DNA of 64,000 bases from Nitrospira sp. (GTDB lineage: Bacteria; Nitrospirota; Nitrospiria; Nitrospirales; Nitrospiraceae), in the NCBI GenBank assembly GCA_016873495.1, contig VGXC01000006.1, forward strand, positions 1 through 64,000, read 5' to 3'. The position numbers were made by a program, and so were the translations under genes. This document shows positions 48,563-56,995 of the stretch, one piece after another (within the stretch, counting starts at the first letter, position 1; each line of letters opens with the position of its first letter). The notes below the pieces were generated by a model that was given only the letters and a program-made list of their open reading frames with translations, did not search any database and was not told the DNA's origin.

Positions 48563-49496
48563 CAAATCCCGCCAAGCGGAGCCAGGTCGTCGTCTCCTTC
48601 ACCGTGTAGGTGTTTCCACGCTTCGTGAACAGGAGCATGGTGACGGCGAACAAGTTGGCTTCCTGCGGATAGAGTCCGTCGGCATCCTGCAGGAAGGCAT
48701 CCTGGATCAGGAGACGCCCGCCCGGATTCAACGCGGCGGCGGCCCGGCGAAAGACTTGTCGGTTCTCTTCCGGCGAGTAGATGTGCAGCACGTTGGAATA
48801 CCAGATCACGTCGTACGTGCCCGGGATCGTCTGCCTCACAAAATCCACCGGCACATAGGACAGCCGATTTCCCTGGGAAACCGTGGCCGCGATCTCGCGC
48901 GCCACCTCCAGCGCCGGAGCCCGATCGGCTACCGTCGCCTGCAGCCTGGGGTTCTTTGCCAGAAAGGCCAGCGCGTAGGTGCCGGGGCCGCCGCCCAGGT
49001 CCAAGAAGGTCTGCGCCCCTTTGATATCGACTTGAGCCGCAACCTTGGGGGCCACCTCCATCGACCGATGATGCATGGCCCAGGTAAATTCCCTCCGATA
49101 GGCCGCCGCGTCCGGCTCGTCGTCTTCCAGCGGCTTGCCGGACCGGACCTGCTCGGTCAAGTGCGACCAGTCCACCCAATGATTTTTCAGAAGACGGAGA
49201 TAGGCCCCTCGATATCGGGGGCTCTTGGCATTGAGCTCGCCCGAACCGAGCGGCCCGTTGCGATAACTGCTCCCCTGTTTCTTGAGCAGGCCGATGCTGG
49301 TTAAATTCCGGCAGAGGATGTCGAGTCCTCGCCGGCTCACGCGGAGCCGCCGGGCCAGGGTCGGAACCGTCCAGGACCGCCCGCTGATCACCGTGAAGAG
49401 ATTCAGCTCTAGGGCCGTGATCAGAATCCGGGGCAACCGATAGGCGGAAACCGCGTCTCGAAAATCCTCGAACGTGCGGATAGGCGTCATAGGCAC
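48417..49496 (-). CDS. SAM-dependent O-methyltransferase, dimerising winged-helix type
   Basis: A 359-residue enzyme like acetylserotonin/hydroxyneurosporene-type methyltransferases. An N-terminal winged helix (about residues 10-95, TVPTLARRLRVSRRGLDILCRNL) is followed by a Rossmann domain with motif I LDLGGGPGTYALAF, motif II/III DVIWYSNVLHIYSPEE and NPGGRLLIQDAFL. The last 45 residues overlap the convergent membrane-protein gene. Substrate unknown. Confidence 0.85.
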   Translation of the reverse strand: MPMTPIRTFEDFRDAVSAYRLPRILITALELNLFTVISGRSWTVPTLARRLRVSRRGLDILCRNLTSIGLLKKQGSSYRNGPLGSGELNAKSPRYRGAYLRLLKNHWVDWSHLTEQVRSGKPLEDDEPDAAAYRREFTWAMHHRSMEVAPKVAAQVDIKGAQTFLDLGGGPGTYALAFLAKNPRLQATVADRAPALEVAREIAATVSQGNRLSYVPVDFVRQTIPGTYDVIWYSNVLHIYSPEENRQVFRRAAAALNPGGRLLIQDAFLQDADGLYPQEANLFAVTMLLFTKRGNTYTVKETTTWLRLAGFVRVRPVQLRAGTGDWDGGILEASLPVRRPRSRARRGQSAKNSSARSRR

Positions 49497-49505
49497 ATTG
49501 GAGAG

Positions 49506-49575
49506 GCGTCAGGCGCGAAACGTGAGGCGACAAGATTTCTGTCTCACCTCACTCCTTACCCCTCACGCCTCACGC
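49506..49575. repeat. 7-nt palindromic array between two minus-strand genes
   Basis: Right arm CTCACCT, CACTCCT, TACCCCT, CACGCCT, CACGC; left arm is a looser complement (GCGTCAGG and CGTGAGG). Confidence 0.7.
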
Positions 49576-49995
49576 TTTGTTGGCAAATTGCTGCTTACAC
49601 CAGCGGACGGCTTCCGTCACGTCCTCCAGCTTCGCCAAGTTCACCGGTCGCTGAAACATGACCGCCACATATGCGTCGGTCATCTCGGTCGCTTCCTCGA
49701 AACCGGCGTTCAGGAAGGCTTTCCGGACCTTGGCGACCATCGGCTGCAAATAGTACTTGGCCTGCTTGGCCAGCTCATCGGTGCCCAAATCCTCGGGCGT
49801 GCCGTCGGACAAGAGGCTTTTGACGTCGTCCATATCGATGCCCGTCTGGCAAATCACGCGGCCGTCCGGGGTCAGCTCCAGCATCCAATTTTCGTCGTCC
49901 AGCGCCAAGGCCAGCGCTCCGCCCGGCTCCAGCTCATAGAAGGCCGGATCTCGCCGACACAACTGCGTGCGCGTCTCCGCCCAGCCCTCGCTCAT
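49570..49995 (-). CDS. Conserved-type protein of unknown function
   Basis: A 141-residue soluble acidic protein. It has an N-terminal DPAFYELEPGGALALAL region, a middle GTPEDLGTDELAKQAKYYLQPMVAKVRKAF helix pair, and a C-terminal KLEDVTEAVRWCKQQF. I do not recognise a domain. It lies 24 nt downstream of the TPR gene on the same strand, so they may work together. Confidence 0.6.
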   Translation of the reverse strand: MSEGWAETRTQLCRRDPAFYELEPGGALALALDDENWMLELTPDGRVICQTGIDMDDVKSLLSDGTPEDLGTDELAKQAKYYLQPMVAKVRKAFLNAGFEEATEMTDAYVAVMFQRPVNLAKLEDVTEAVRWCKQQFANKA

Positions 49996-50018
49996 GCCCC
50001 CCTCTCTCCCGGCATCAC

Positions 50019-50813
50019 CTAACCGTGCCCGTTGCCGGCCAGGCGAGTCTGCAATTTTTCCAAGCGCTTTGTGTTTTCATCCAGCTTGGGCAACTGATAC
50101 TTGCGATCCATTTGCACGACCAACGCCAGCAGTTCGGCCGCTTCTTTGAGTCGCCCCAGTTCTTCGTAACACTGGGCCATCACATATCTCGCGCCTCCCG
50201 TCCGCAACTCGTCGCCGCTCCGTTCCGCCACCGCCTGGCTCGTCTGGCAACAGGCAAGCGCTTCCTCATAATGTTTCTGCACCAGATGCGTTCTGGCCAT
50301 CATGCGCCAGGCATCCGCAATGCCGCCCTGATCGTTCAATCGGCGCATCAAGGCCAGGGACTGATCGTAATAGCTCAGGGCTTCTTCGCACTGCCCCGTT
50401 TCACGGGCCACCAAACCGAGGTCCGAGAACAGCACGGCCAGCCCTAGTTCATCGCGGGACCGCCGCATGATGTCCAACGCCTCCAGGTAATAGGCGCGGG
50501 CCCGATTCCATTCGCCGGCGTCGGCGCGCAGGTTCCCCAGGTTAGCCAGAGTCGTGCCGATGCCCCGGTCGTCTCCCAGAATTTTTTGCAGTTCGAGCAC
50601 TTCCTGGTAGTAGGCCTGGGCCTGCTCCCGCCGCCCGCTCACCGCACAGATGTTCCCCAGGTTGCCGAGCGTCGCAACCAACGCCCGGCGGTCCCCCGTG
50701 ATCCGGTCGTAATCCAGGGCCTTGGCGTAGCAGACGTAGGCCTCGGTGTAATGGCCGTGCGAGAAAAAATCGTTCCCCTGGCGATTGAGCTGTTCGGAAT
50801 GAGTCGGCTGCAT
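50019..50813 (-). CDS. Tetratricopeptide (TPR) repeat protein
   Basis: A protein of about 264 residues with five or six tandem TPR units (each about 40 residues; for example GNLGNICAVSGRREQAQAYY, ANLGNLRADAGEWNRARAYY, DLGLVARETGQCEEALSYY, RMMARTHLVQKHYEEALACC). The repeats make a superhelix that binds other proteins. The 5' end is next to the metallo-beta-lactamase-like gene (stop at 50816). No signal peptide, so it is probably cytoplasmic. Confidence 0.87.
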   Translation of the reverse strand: MQPTHSEQLNRQGNDFFSHGHYTEAYVCYAKALDYDRITGDRRALVATLGNLGNICAVSGRREQAQAYYQEVLELQKILGDDRGIGTTLANLGNLRADAGEWNRARAYYLEALDIMRRSRDELGLAVLFSDLGLVARETGQCEEALSYYDQSLALMRRLNDQGGIADAWRMMARTHLVQKHYEEALACCQTSQAVAERSGDELRTGGARYVMAQCYEELGRLKEAAELLALVVQMDRKYQLPKLDENTKRLEKLQTRLAGNGHG

Positions 50814-50815
50814 GG

Positions 50816-51412
50816 TCAAACGAGCAGGGTCCGCTCAAGGACCTGTTTGGCGCCGGTGAGGATAGAGGCTCCGTCTCCTGCGAGGATGGTCTCGAAGTTA
50901 TACTTCAGAAGCCGCTTGAGCCCTTCCCGAGCCTTGGTCGGATCGGCATACTTTTCGTCCGGCAGCATGGTGAGCGATCCGGGCGGCTTCCCGATCAAGG
51001 CATCGCCCAGGATCAAGATTCCCTTCCCCTGCTGCAGAAAAAGCGCGGACTCGCCGGGCGATTTCTGATCCTTGAGATGAATCGCCCAGATACCGCCCGG
51101 CAGCAATTCCCCGTCTTTGTAGGTCTTGTTGGCCTTGATCGTCATGTGCGGCGCATCGGCCTCCGGCACCATGATCTGACAGCCGAACTCGGCCTGACAG
51201 ACGGCGGTTTCCCGTTCATGGTCCCGGTTCGTGAGCAAGATATAATCCAACTGGCCGCTTTTCCTGATCTGGAGTTTGTCCTCCGACCCCATGGGTGGCG
51301 GATCTACCAGCACTCGATGCTCCCCCACGAACATAAACAGGCCGTTGAAGTTCATCTGCTTCTCTTCCGAGAACCAGGACCATTGCCAGATGCCGGGGAG
51401 GAGTTGTTTCAT
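50816..51412 (-). CDS. Metallo-beta-lactamase fold protein with degenerate metal site
   Basis: A 198-residue protein with the alphabeta/betaalpha start NGLFMFVGEHRVLVDPP of MBL-fold proteins. The metal motif that is normally HxHxDH reads NRDHERE (LLTNRDHERE), and the C-terminal GHG-type His is replaced by Asp (LAGDGAS). The bridging-Asp segment (LGDALIG) is kept. Full metal binding is therefore unlikely. It may be an inactive or altered hydrolase. Confidence 0.7.
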   Translation of the reverse strand: MKQLLPGIWQWSWFSEEKQMNFNGLFMFVGEHRVLVDPPPMGSEDKLQIRKSGQLDYILLTNRDHERETAVCQAEFGCQIMVPEADAPHMTIKANKTYKDGELLPGGIWAIHLKDQKSPGESALFLQQGKGILILGDALIGKPPGSLTMLPDEKYADPTKAREGLKRLLKYNFETILAGDGASILTGAKQVLERTLLV

Positions 51413-51426
51413 GTCCGTCTCGGACC

Positions 51427-51454
51427 CATTAGCTATCAGCCATCGGCTATCAGC
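51427..51454. repeat. 7-nt array upstream of the metallo-beta-lactamase-like gene
   Basis: CATTAGC, TATCAGC, CATCGGC, TATCAGC; single arm. Confidence 0.65.
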
Positions 51455-51460
51455 TCTTGT

Positions 51461-51733
51461 TTACAGAGCTGCAATGGCGTCTTTCACCACCTTCGTCACC
51501 TTCGCGAGAATGTCGGCTTCGTTGGGCAGGTCCAGGATGTCGTCTTCGGGCACGGTGATGAACTTCCGATTGCCCCCCTTGGTAAGCGAGACCAGGAACA
51601 TGCTGTTCGACGGCGTCACCGGAATCACCACCTGAACGGCCGCGTCGATCTCCTTGACCAGGCCGAGAAACTTCTGCTTCCCCGCTTCTATCTCATCCAT
51701 CGAGGCGTATCCCTTCTCTGCAACGAACCGCAA
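51461..51733 (-). CDS. Small protein of unknown function
   Basis: A 90-residue soluble protein with N-terminal EIEAGKQKFLGLVKEIDAAV helix and a C-terminal NEADILAKVTKVVKDAIAAL helix flanking a beta-type part (FLVSLTKGGNRKFITVPEDD). No known family seen. Its start is 3 nt after the end of the thioredoxin-like gene, so they are likely on one transcript. Confidence 0.55.
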   Translation of the reverse strand: MRFVAEKGYASMDEIEAGKQKFLGLVKEIDAAVQVVIPVTPSNSMFLVSLTKGGNRKFITVPEDDILDLPNEADILAKVTKVVKDAIAAL

Positions 51734-51736
51734 TCC

Positions 51737-52276
51737 CTACAGGCCGCTCTTTCCGGCTCCGCCGGCCAGCAACTTATTCACTTCCTGCAGGATCAGGTCT
51801 GCCCCGGCCAGGTCCATATTTCCCACCCGCTGCCAGCGGATGACCCCCTCCTGGTCGATGATGTACACGTTGGGGATGAACTTTCCCCCGCCATACAGTT
51901 TATCCGTCGTCTTCTTCGGATCGATCAAATAGGGGTAGGTCACCTTGACCGGAAAGGCCGACAGGAACTCCAGCACGTTCTCCTTCGAATCGCCCGAGGA
52001 ATTGACCCCGACGACCGCCACCGGCTTGCCCTGGGTCGCCTCGTGGACCTTCTGCAGGTTGGTCCCTTGCATCAGGCAAGGCTCGCAGATATGGAACAGC
52101 CCCAGCACGACCACCTTGCCTTTGAAACTGTCGAGCGACACGGTCTCGCCGCCGATGGCGGTCAAGGCAAAGCCTGGCGCTTTCTCCCCGATCTTAAAAT
52201 AGCTCTTGGCCATGACCGTCGTGATTGCGACCGCCAGCAAGGCGACCGCCAGTCCTATCGTCAGAGAACGCTTCAT
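51737..52276 (-). CDS. Periplasmic thioredoxin-like protein (TlpA/AhpC-type)
   Basis: A 179-residue exported or anchored redoxin (signal helix residues 6-23, ending VMAKS). The active pair is CEPC at Cys64/Cys67 (FHICEPCLMQ), in the thioredoxin fold with FIPNVYIIDQEGVIRW. The layout fits TlpA/ResA-type proteins that reduce periplasmic disulfides, including apocytochromes, or AhpC/TSA redoxins. Partner not visible in the window. Confidence 0.85.
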   Translation of the reverse strand: MKRSLTIGLAVALLAVAITTVMAKSYFKIGEKAPGFALTAIGGETVSLDSFKGKVVVLGLFHICEPCLMQGTNLQKVHEATQGKPVAVVGVNSSGDSKENVLEFLSAFPVKVTYPYLIDPKKTTDKLYGGGKFIPNVYIIDQEGVIRWQRVGNMDLAGADLILQEVNKLLAGGAGKSGL

Positions 52277-52309
52277 CGCAGCCTCCTTCCCAAAACCAGA
52301 TGCGGACGG

Positions 52310-52396
52310 CTGATGGCGTATGGCGGGAATGGATCAGAGAGCGGAACAAGATTTCTCGTCCGGAGCCATCAGCTATCGACCATATGCCATACGCTC
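52310..52396. repeat. 7-nt palindromic array between purF and TlpA-like gene
   Basis: Right arm CATCAGC, TATCGAC, CATATGC, CATACGC; left arm GCTGATG, GCGTATG, GCGGGAATG. Confidence 0.7.
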
Positions 52397-52465
52397 CATC
52401 TTCTGCGGTTATCCTAGCACGCGAGAATTTTCAGGGGCAACAGCAATGATGGCGGGAAAACCGCG

Positions 52466-53917
52466 TCAGAAAAGGCCCAATTGCATTTCTTCGGCCTTTG
52501 TGAACGGAATGGGATACTTCTCGGTAAAGCAGGCGTTACAGTAGTGGCCGGGGTTCCCCGGCGAGGCGTTCAACATCCCTTCGAGACTCAGATAGGCCAG
52601 GCTGTCCGCGGTGATGTACTTGCGAATTTCCTGGATCGTGTGGCTGGAGCCGATCAACTCCTTCTTGGTCGGCGTATCGATTCCGTAAAAACAGGGTGAG
52701 ACGATCGGCGGTGAGCTGATCCGCATGTGCACCTCGCGCGCCCCCGCGTGGCGGAGCATTTTGACGATCTTCCGGCTGGTCGTCCCGCGCACGATCGAGT
52801 CGTCCACCACCACCACACGCTTGCCCTCCAACACTTCGGACACGGCGTTCAGTTTGATCTTGACGCCGAAATGGCGGATGGCCTGTTCCGGCTCGATAAA
52901 GGTCCGGCCGATATAATGGTTTCGGATCAGACCGTTCTCGAAGGGAATGCCCAAGCCTTCCGCGAAGCCCAGCGCGGCCGGCACGCCCGAGTCCGGCACC
53001 GGGATCACGATGTCGGCCTTGACCGGCGCCTCCTTCGCCAACTGCCGCCCCAGCGCCTTGCGCGTCAGATAGACCGCCCGGTCCCCGAAAATCTTGCTAT
53101 CCGGCCTGGCAAAATAGATGTACTCAAACACGCACTTGGCCGGGTCGGTCTTGGTGAAGGGCATATAGCTCTTCACCCCATCCTGGTTCAACACCACCAG
53201 TTCGCCCGGCTCGATCTCGCGCACCGCTTCCGCCCCGATCAGATCGAAGGCGCAGGTCTCGGACGCTACCAACCAACTGTCCTTCAGCCGGCCCAGGCAC
53301 AGGGGGCGGAACCCGTGGGGGTCCCGGCAAGCGATCACCGCGTCGTCCGTCAACAGCACGACCGAGAAGGAGCCCCGCACCTGGCTCAACGCATCGATGA
53401 TCCGTGACAGGAGTGTATCGCCGCGCGAGTGGGCCATCAGGTGAATCATCACCTCGCTGTCGGTCGAGGATTGGAAGATCGCGCCGTACGCTTCCAGCTC
53501 GTTCCGCAGCATCTGGGCATTGATGAGATTGCCGTTGTGCGCCAGGGCCAGATTGCCGAAGGCAAAGTTCACGGTCAGGGGTTGGACGTTCTTGAGGTTG
53601 CTCCCGCCCGCGGTCGAATAACGATTGTGGCCGATGGCCCTTGGCCCGGGCAGGCGCCTCAGCACCGATTTGGTGTAGATGTCGGCCACCAGGCCCATGC
53701 CTTTTTCCTGGTGGAAATGCTCGCCGTCGGACGAGACGATGCCGGAACCCTCCTGCCCCCGATGCTGCAGGGCATAGAGGCCGAGATAGGTCAGGTTGGC
53801 CGCTTCCTTGTGGCCGTAGATGCCGAAGACCGCGCACTCATCGTGGAATTTGTCTGGGGTAATCAATGGCAGACGTGAAGCGTCAGGCGTGAAGCGTGAA
53901 GCATGGGGAAGATTCAT
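52466..53917 (-). CDS. purF: Amidophosphoribosyltransferase PurF
   Basis: An enzyme of about 483 residues that makes phosphoribosylamine from PRPP and glutamine, the first step of purine synthesis. The catalytic Cys is about residue 28 (HDECAVFG), exposed after a propeptide is removed. The phosphoribosyl part has [13 protein letters not shown], the PRPP-binding motif. The 5' end is next to the array at 53873-53956, which encodes part of the propeptide ([11 protein letters not shown]), so the exact start (53917 or 53932) is uncertain. Confidence 0.94.
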   Translation of the reverse strand: MNLPHASRFTPDASRLPLITPDKFHDECAVFGIYGHKEAANLTYLGLYALQHRGQEGSGIVSSDGEHFHQEKGMGLVADIYTKSVLRRLPGPRAIGHNRYSTAGGSNLKNVQPLTVNFAFGNLALAHNGNLINAQMLRNELEAYGAIFQSSTDSEVMIHLMAHSRGDTLLSRIIDALSQVRGSFSVVLLTDDAVIACRDPHGFRPLCLGRLKDSWLVASETCAFDLIGAEAVREIEPGELVVLNQDGVKSYMPFTKTDPAKCVFEYIYFARPDSKIFGDRAVYLTRKALGRQLAKEAPVKADIVIPVPDSGVPAALGFAEGLGIPFENGLIRNHYIGRTFIEPEQAIRHFGVKIKLNAVSEVLEGKRVVVVDDSIVRGTTSRKIVKMLRHAGAREVHMRISSPPIVSPCFYGIDTPTKKELIGSSHTIQEIRKYITADSLAYLSLEGMLNASPGNPGHYCNACFTEKYPIPFTKAEEMQLGLF

Positions 53918-53956
53918 TGGTGTGTGACCCATTCGCCTAACCCCTAACGCCTTACG
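53873..53956. repeat. 7-nt palindromic array at the purL-purF junction
   Basis: Left arm GTGAAGC, GTCAGGC, GTGAAGC, GTGAAGC; right arm CGCCTAA, CCCCTAA, CGCCTTA. It covers the end of purL and the first codons of purF. Confidence 0.8.
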
Positions 53957-56204
53957 ATTGTTCCAACGCCCGTTCGAGACTGTTGCCCCAGCGGTCAAAG
54001 AGCGTCTCAAGATCGGCGTCGATTTGGCAACCGGGGCCCCAATGATCGGCTGCCACGTCGATCACCAGCCGGTTCCCCTGCACCGAGCCGATGGCCGCCG
54101 CCGGCACGCCCATCTTCTCGGCCTTATTAAGCACCTGTTCGGCGACAGACGGCTTGACCGACAGGACCACCCGCGACTGGCTCTCGCCGAACAGCAGCGC
54201 ATCCCGACGAAGCCCGTTCGGCTCTAATCGTACCACAGCGCCGAGTCGAAGCCCAGGCGGGGACACGCAGCACTCAGCCAGGGCCACGGCCAGCCCTCCG
54301 TCGGAGCAATCATGCGCCGACTGGACCAGCCCTTCCCCGATTAACGTAAGCACGCAGGTATGCAGCGCCTTTTCCGCCTCCAGGCTCAGGTACGGCGGCG
54401 AACCCTGCTCCCGATGGTGCGCCACCCGCAGATATTCGGTCCCGCCCAAGTCGTCCCTCGTCGTTCCGAGTAAGATGATCCGGTCCCCCGCGTGCTTGAA
54501 CCATTGGGTCGTGGCCCGGTCCGCCGGCTCGATCAGCCCCACCATGCCTAGGATCGGCGTCGGATAGATGGAGAGCCCGTTGGTCTCGTTGTAAAAGCTC
54601 ACGTTGCCGCTGACCACCGGGACGCCGAAGGCCTCGCAGGCATCCTTGATCCCTTCGATGGCCAGCATGAACTGCCACATGATGTCCGCCCGCTCGGGAT
54701 TCCCGAAGTTCAGACAGTCGGTGAGGCCGATCGGCAGGGCGCCGGAACAGACCAGATTGCGCGCCGCTTCCGCCACGGCGATGCCCGCGCCCGCGTAGGG
54801 ATTCAACAGGCAGTACCGTCCGTTGCAGTCCGTGGCAATGGCCAGGGCCTTGTTCGTCCCCTTGATCCGCACCACCGCCGCATCCGACCCTGGCCGCACC
54901 AGCGTGTTCGTCCGCACCATATGATCGTACTGTCTATAGACCCAGGCCTTGCTGGCGATCGTCGGCGATTCCAGCAACGACAGCAGTGCCGCCGTCGCAT
55001 CTTTCACGTCCGGCAGGACGTCCAGATTGAGCGATTGCAGATGTTCCTGATAGGGAGGCGGGGCGTTGGGCCGCTCGTAGCGGGGCCCGTCTTCGGCCAA
55101 GGCCTTGGCGGGAATTTCCGCCACCACCTTGCCCTGGTCGCGTACGCGCAGGACGCCGTCGTTCGTCACCCGGCCTACTACCGCCGCGTCCAGGTCCCAT
55201 TTCTTGCAGATCGCCAGGACTTCTTCTTCCCTCCCCTCCTTGGCGATCATCAACATCCGCTCCTGCGACTCGGAAAGCATCAGTTCGTAGGGCGTCATGC
55301 CCGGCTCGCGCCGCGGGACCTCAGTCAAATCCAGGTCGATCCCGTTCCCCGCCCGCGACGCCATCTCGCAAGAAGAACTGGTCAGTCCCGCCGCGCCCAT
55401 GTCCTGGATGCCGACCAGCAAATCCTTGTCCATCAATTCCAGGCAGGCTTCCAGCAGCAGCTTCTCGGTGAAGGGATCGCCGACCTGGACCGTCGGCCGC
55501 TTGGCTTCGGAGGCTTCGTCGAACGCATCCGAAGCCATCGTGGCCCCATGAATCCCGTCCCGTCCCGTCTTGGACCCGACATACATCACCGGGTTGCCGA
55601 TGCCGGCCGCCAGGCCCTTGAAGAGCCGGTCTTTCTTGGCGATCCCCAGGCAAAAAGCGTTGACCAACGGATTTTGGCTGTAGATGTCGTTGAAGACCAC
55701 TTCCCCGCCGACCGTGGGCACGCCCATGCAATTCCCGTAACCGGCGATCCCGGCGACCACGCCCTTGAACAAGTGCCGGTTGAGCGGCTTATCCAGCAGG
55801 CCGAACCGGAGCGAATCCAGCAGCGCGATCGGTCGCGCACCCATCGTAAAGACGTCGCGCATGATCCCGCCCACACCGGTCGCCGCCCCCTGATAGGGTT
55901 CGATGAACGACGGATGGTTGTGCGATTCCATCTTAAAGACCGCGCAGAGCCCGTCGCCGATGTCCACCGCCCCGGCATTTTCCCCAGGCCCCTGGACGAC
56001 ACGCGGCCCGGTCGTCGGGAGCTTCCTGAGATGGACACGCGAACTCTTGTAAGAGCAGTGCTCCGACCACATGACCGAGAACATCCCCAGCTCGGTCAGG
56101 TTCGGCTCCCGCCCCAGGATCTCGACGATCTTCTGGTACTCCTCGTCCGACAGCCCATGCTGCGCGATGAGGTCTTTGGTGATGGGCTGCTCAAATATTT
56201 TCAT
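53952..56204 (-). CDS. purL: Phosphoribosylformylglycinamidine synthase II (small PurL)
   Basis: A 750-residue small-type PurL that needs PurQ and PurS, both encoded nearby. FGAR-binding and ATP motifs include [33 protein letters not shown] and [16 protein letters not shown]. Its first 37 codons are duplicated at 56863-56958 (see decoy entry). The ATG at 56204 directly follows the hepT stop (TGA ATG), with AAGAAGG upstream. This is the rebuilt copy and is full length. Confidence 0.96.
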   Translation of the reverse strand: MKIFEQPITKDLIAQHGLSDEEYQKIVEILGREPNLTELGMFSVMWSEHCSYKSSRVHLRKLPTTGPRVVQGPGENAGAVDIGDGLCAVFKMESHNHPSFIEPYQGAATGVGGIMRDVFTMGARPIALLDSLRFGLLDKPLNRHLFKGVVAGIAGYGNCMGVPTVGGEVVFNDIYSQNPLVNAFCLGIAKKDRLFKGLAAGIGNPVMYVGSKTGRDGIHGATMASDAFDEASEAKRPTVQVGDPFTEKLLLEACLELMDKDLLVGIQDMGAAGLTSSSCEMASRAGNGIDLDLTEVPRREPGMTPYELMLSESQERMLMIAKEGREEEVLAICKKWDLDAAVVGRVTNDGVLRVRDQGKVVAEIPAKALAEDGPRYERPNAPPPYQEHLQSLNLDVLPDVKDATAALLSLLESPTIASKAWVYRQYDHMVRTNTLVRPGSDAAVVRIKGTNKALAIATDCNGRYCLLNPYAGAGIAVAEAARNLVCSGALPIGLTDCLNFGNPERADIMWQFMLAIEGIKDACEAFGVPVVSGNVSFYNETNGLSIYPTPILGMVGLIEPADRATTQWFKHAGDRIILLGTTRDDLGGTEYLRVAHHREQGSPPYLSLEAEKALHTCVLTLIGEGLVQSAHDCSDGGLAVALAECCVSPPGLRLGAVVRLEPNGLRRDALLFGESQSRVVLSVKPSVAEQVLNKAEKMGVPAAAIGSVQGNRLVIDVAADHWGPGCQIDADLETLFDRWGNSLERALEQS
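56094..56189. repeat. 96-bp direct repeat, copy in the functional purL start
   Basis: 95 of 96 bases match 56863-56958, in the same orientation, 769 bp apart. It covers codons 6 to 37 of purL. Confidence 0.95.
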
Positions 56205-56561
56205 TCACTTAGCCTTCTTCTTAATCCGCTGGGCTTTTGAAAGCATCGCCAAGACATGCTGCTTCAAGACTGGGAGTCGCTTGGACACAACTCCCCACAC
56301 AATCGACAAATCGACACCGAAGTATTCGTGAATCAGAACGTTGCGTAACGCAGTGATGCTCCGCCAGGGAACTCCGGGGTGTTGCTTTTTCACCTCAGCC
56401 GGAAGGTTCTTGACTGCCTCGCCGATGATTTCCAAGTTCCGAATGACAGAATCCTGAACCATGGTGTTTTGGAAAAACGCCGACCGGCCATCCTCGGTAT
56501 ATTTTTCGATCCTAGCAATGGCGTCGCGAATATGCTTTAGGTAGACCGTCGCATTTCTCAT
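56205..56561 (-). CDS. hepT: HEPN toxin of the MntA-HepT toxin-antitoxin type
   Basis: A 118-residue HEPN-domain protein (DUF86). The RNase motif RX4HXY is intact: Arg73, His78 and Tyr80 in ALRNVLIHEYFGVD. Family HepT proteins cleave RNA and are silenced when the partner MntA adds AMP groups to the motif Tyr. mntA is directly upstream with a 4-nt overlap. It sits in front of purL with the stop and purL start side by side. Confidence 0.93.
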   Translation of the reverse strand: MRNATVYLKHIRDAIARIEKYTEDGRSAFFQNTMVQDSVIRNLEIIGEAVKNLPAEVKKQHPGVPWRSITALRNVLIHEYFGVDLSIVWGVVSKRLPVLKQHVLAMLSKAQRIKKKAK

Positions 56562-56851
56562 AGCGGCTTGGCCGTTCGGAGGATCTCTCGGCGTAAATAG
56601 GGGCTCAATCCGGCTTCTGTTACCACATCCACTTTACAGCCCAACAAATCTTCTACGTCCAATTTGAACGCCACTAGGTCCAGCAAGTCTCGATCCGGCC
56701 GAAGGGTGACGAGCAAGTCCAGATCGCTGGCGCTTGTCGCATCACCCGAAGCATGAGAGCCAAATACCCGCATCAGCGCGACCCCATGGGCTTGCGCAGC
56801 CCTGCGAATGGCCTTTGTTCTACTTTTCAGCAAACTCGCTGTCACAATCAC
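56558..56851 (-). CDS. mntA: MNT-type nucleotidyltransferase antitoxin MntA
   Basis: A 97-residue minimal nucleotidyltransferase. The motif GSX10DXD is complete (Gly31, Ser32, Asp43, Asp45 in [20 protein letters not shown]), with [13 protein letters not shown] at the end. It is the antitoxin partner of HepT. The GTG at 56851 overlaps the stop of the purL decoy (GTGA); a GTG at 56845 is also possible. Confidence 0.9.
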   Translation of the reverse strand: MIVTASLLKSRTKAIRRAAQAHGVALMRVFGSHASGDATSASDLDLLVTLRPDRDLLDLVAFKLDVEDLLGCKVDVVTEAGLSPYLRREILRTAKPL

Positions 56852-56973
56852 AGCTCCCGCGCGGTCAGGTTCGGCTCCCGCCCCAGAATCTCGACGATCT
56901 TCTGGTACTCCTCGTCCGACAGCCCATGCTGCGCGATGAGGTCTTTGGTGATGGGCTGAGTCTCGGCTTTCAT
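56848..56973 (-). pseudogene. Decoy 5' fragment of purL (41 codons)
   Basis: An ATG after AAGGGATA starts a 41-residue frame ([19 protein letters not shown] onward) that equals the PurL N-terminus for about 33 residues and then ends TAREL and stop. It is probably the original purL start, cut off by insertion of the mntA-hepT pair. The stop overlaps the mntA GTG, so translation of the fragment may drive mntA. Confidence 0.85.
56863..56958. repeat. 96-bp direct repeat, upstream copy (decoy purL start)
   Basis: Partner of 56094-56189; one mismatch. The two copies flank the 673-bp mntA-hepT segment. Confidence 0.95.
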
Positions 56974-56995
56974 TATCCCTTCCCGTACCCTTCAA

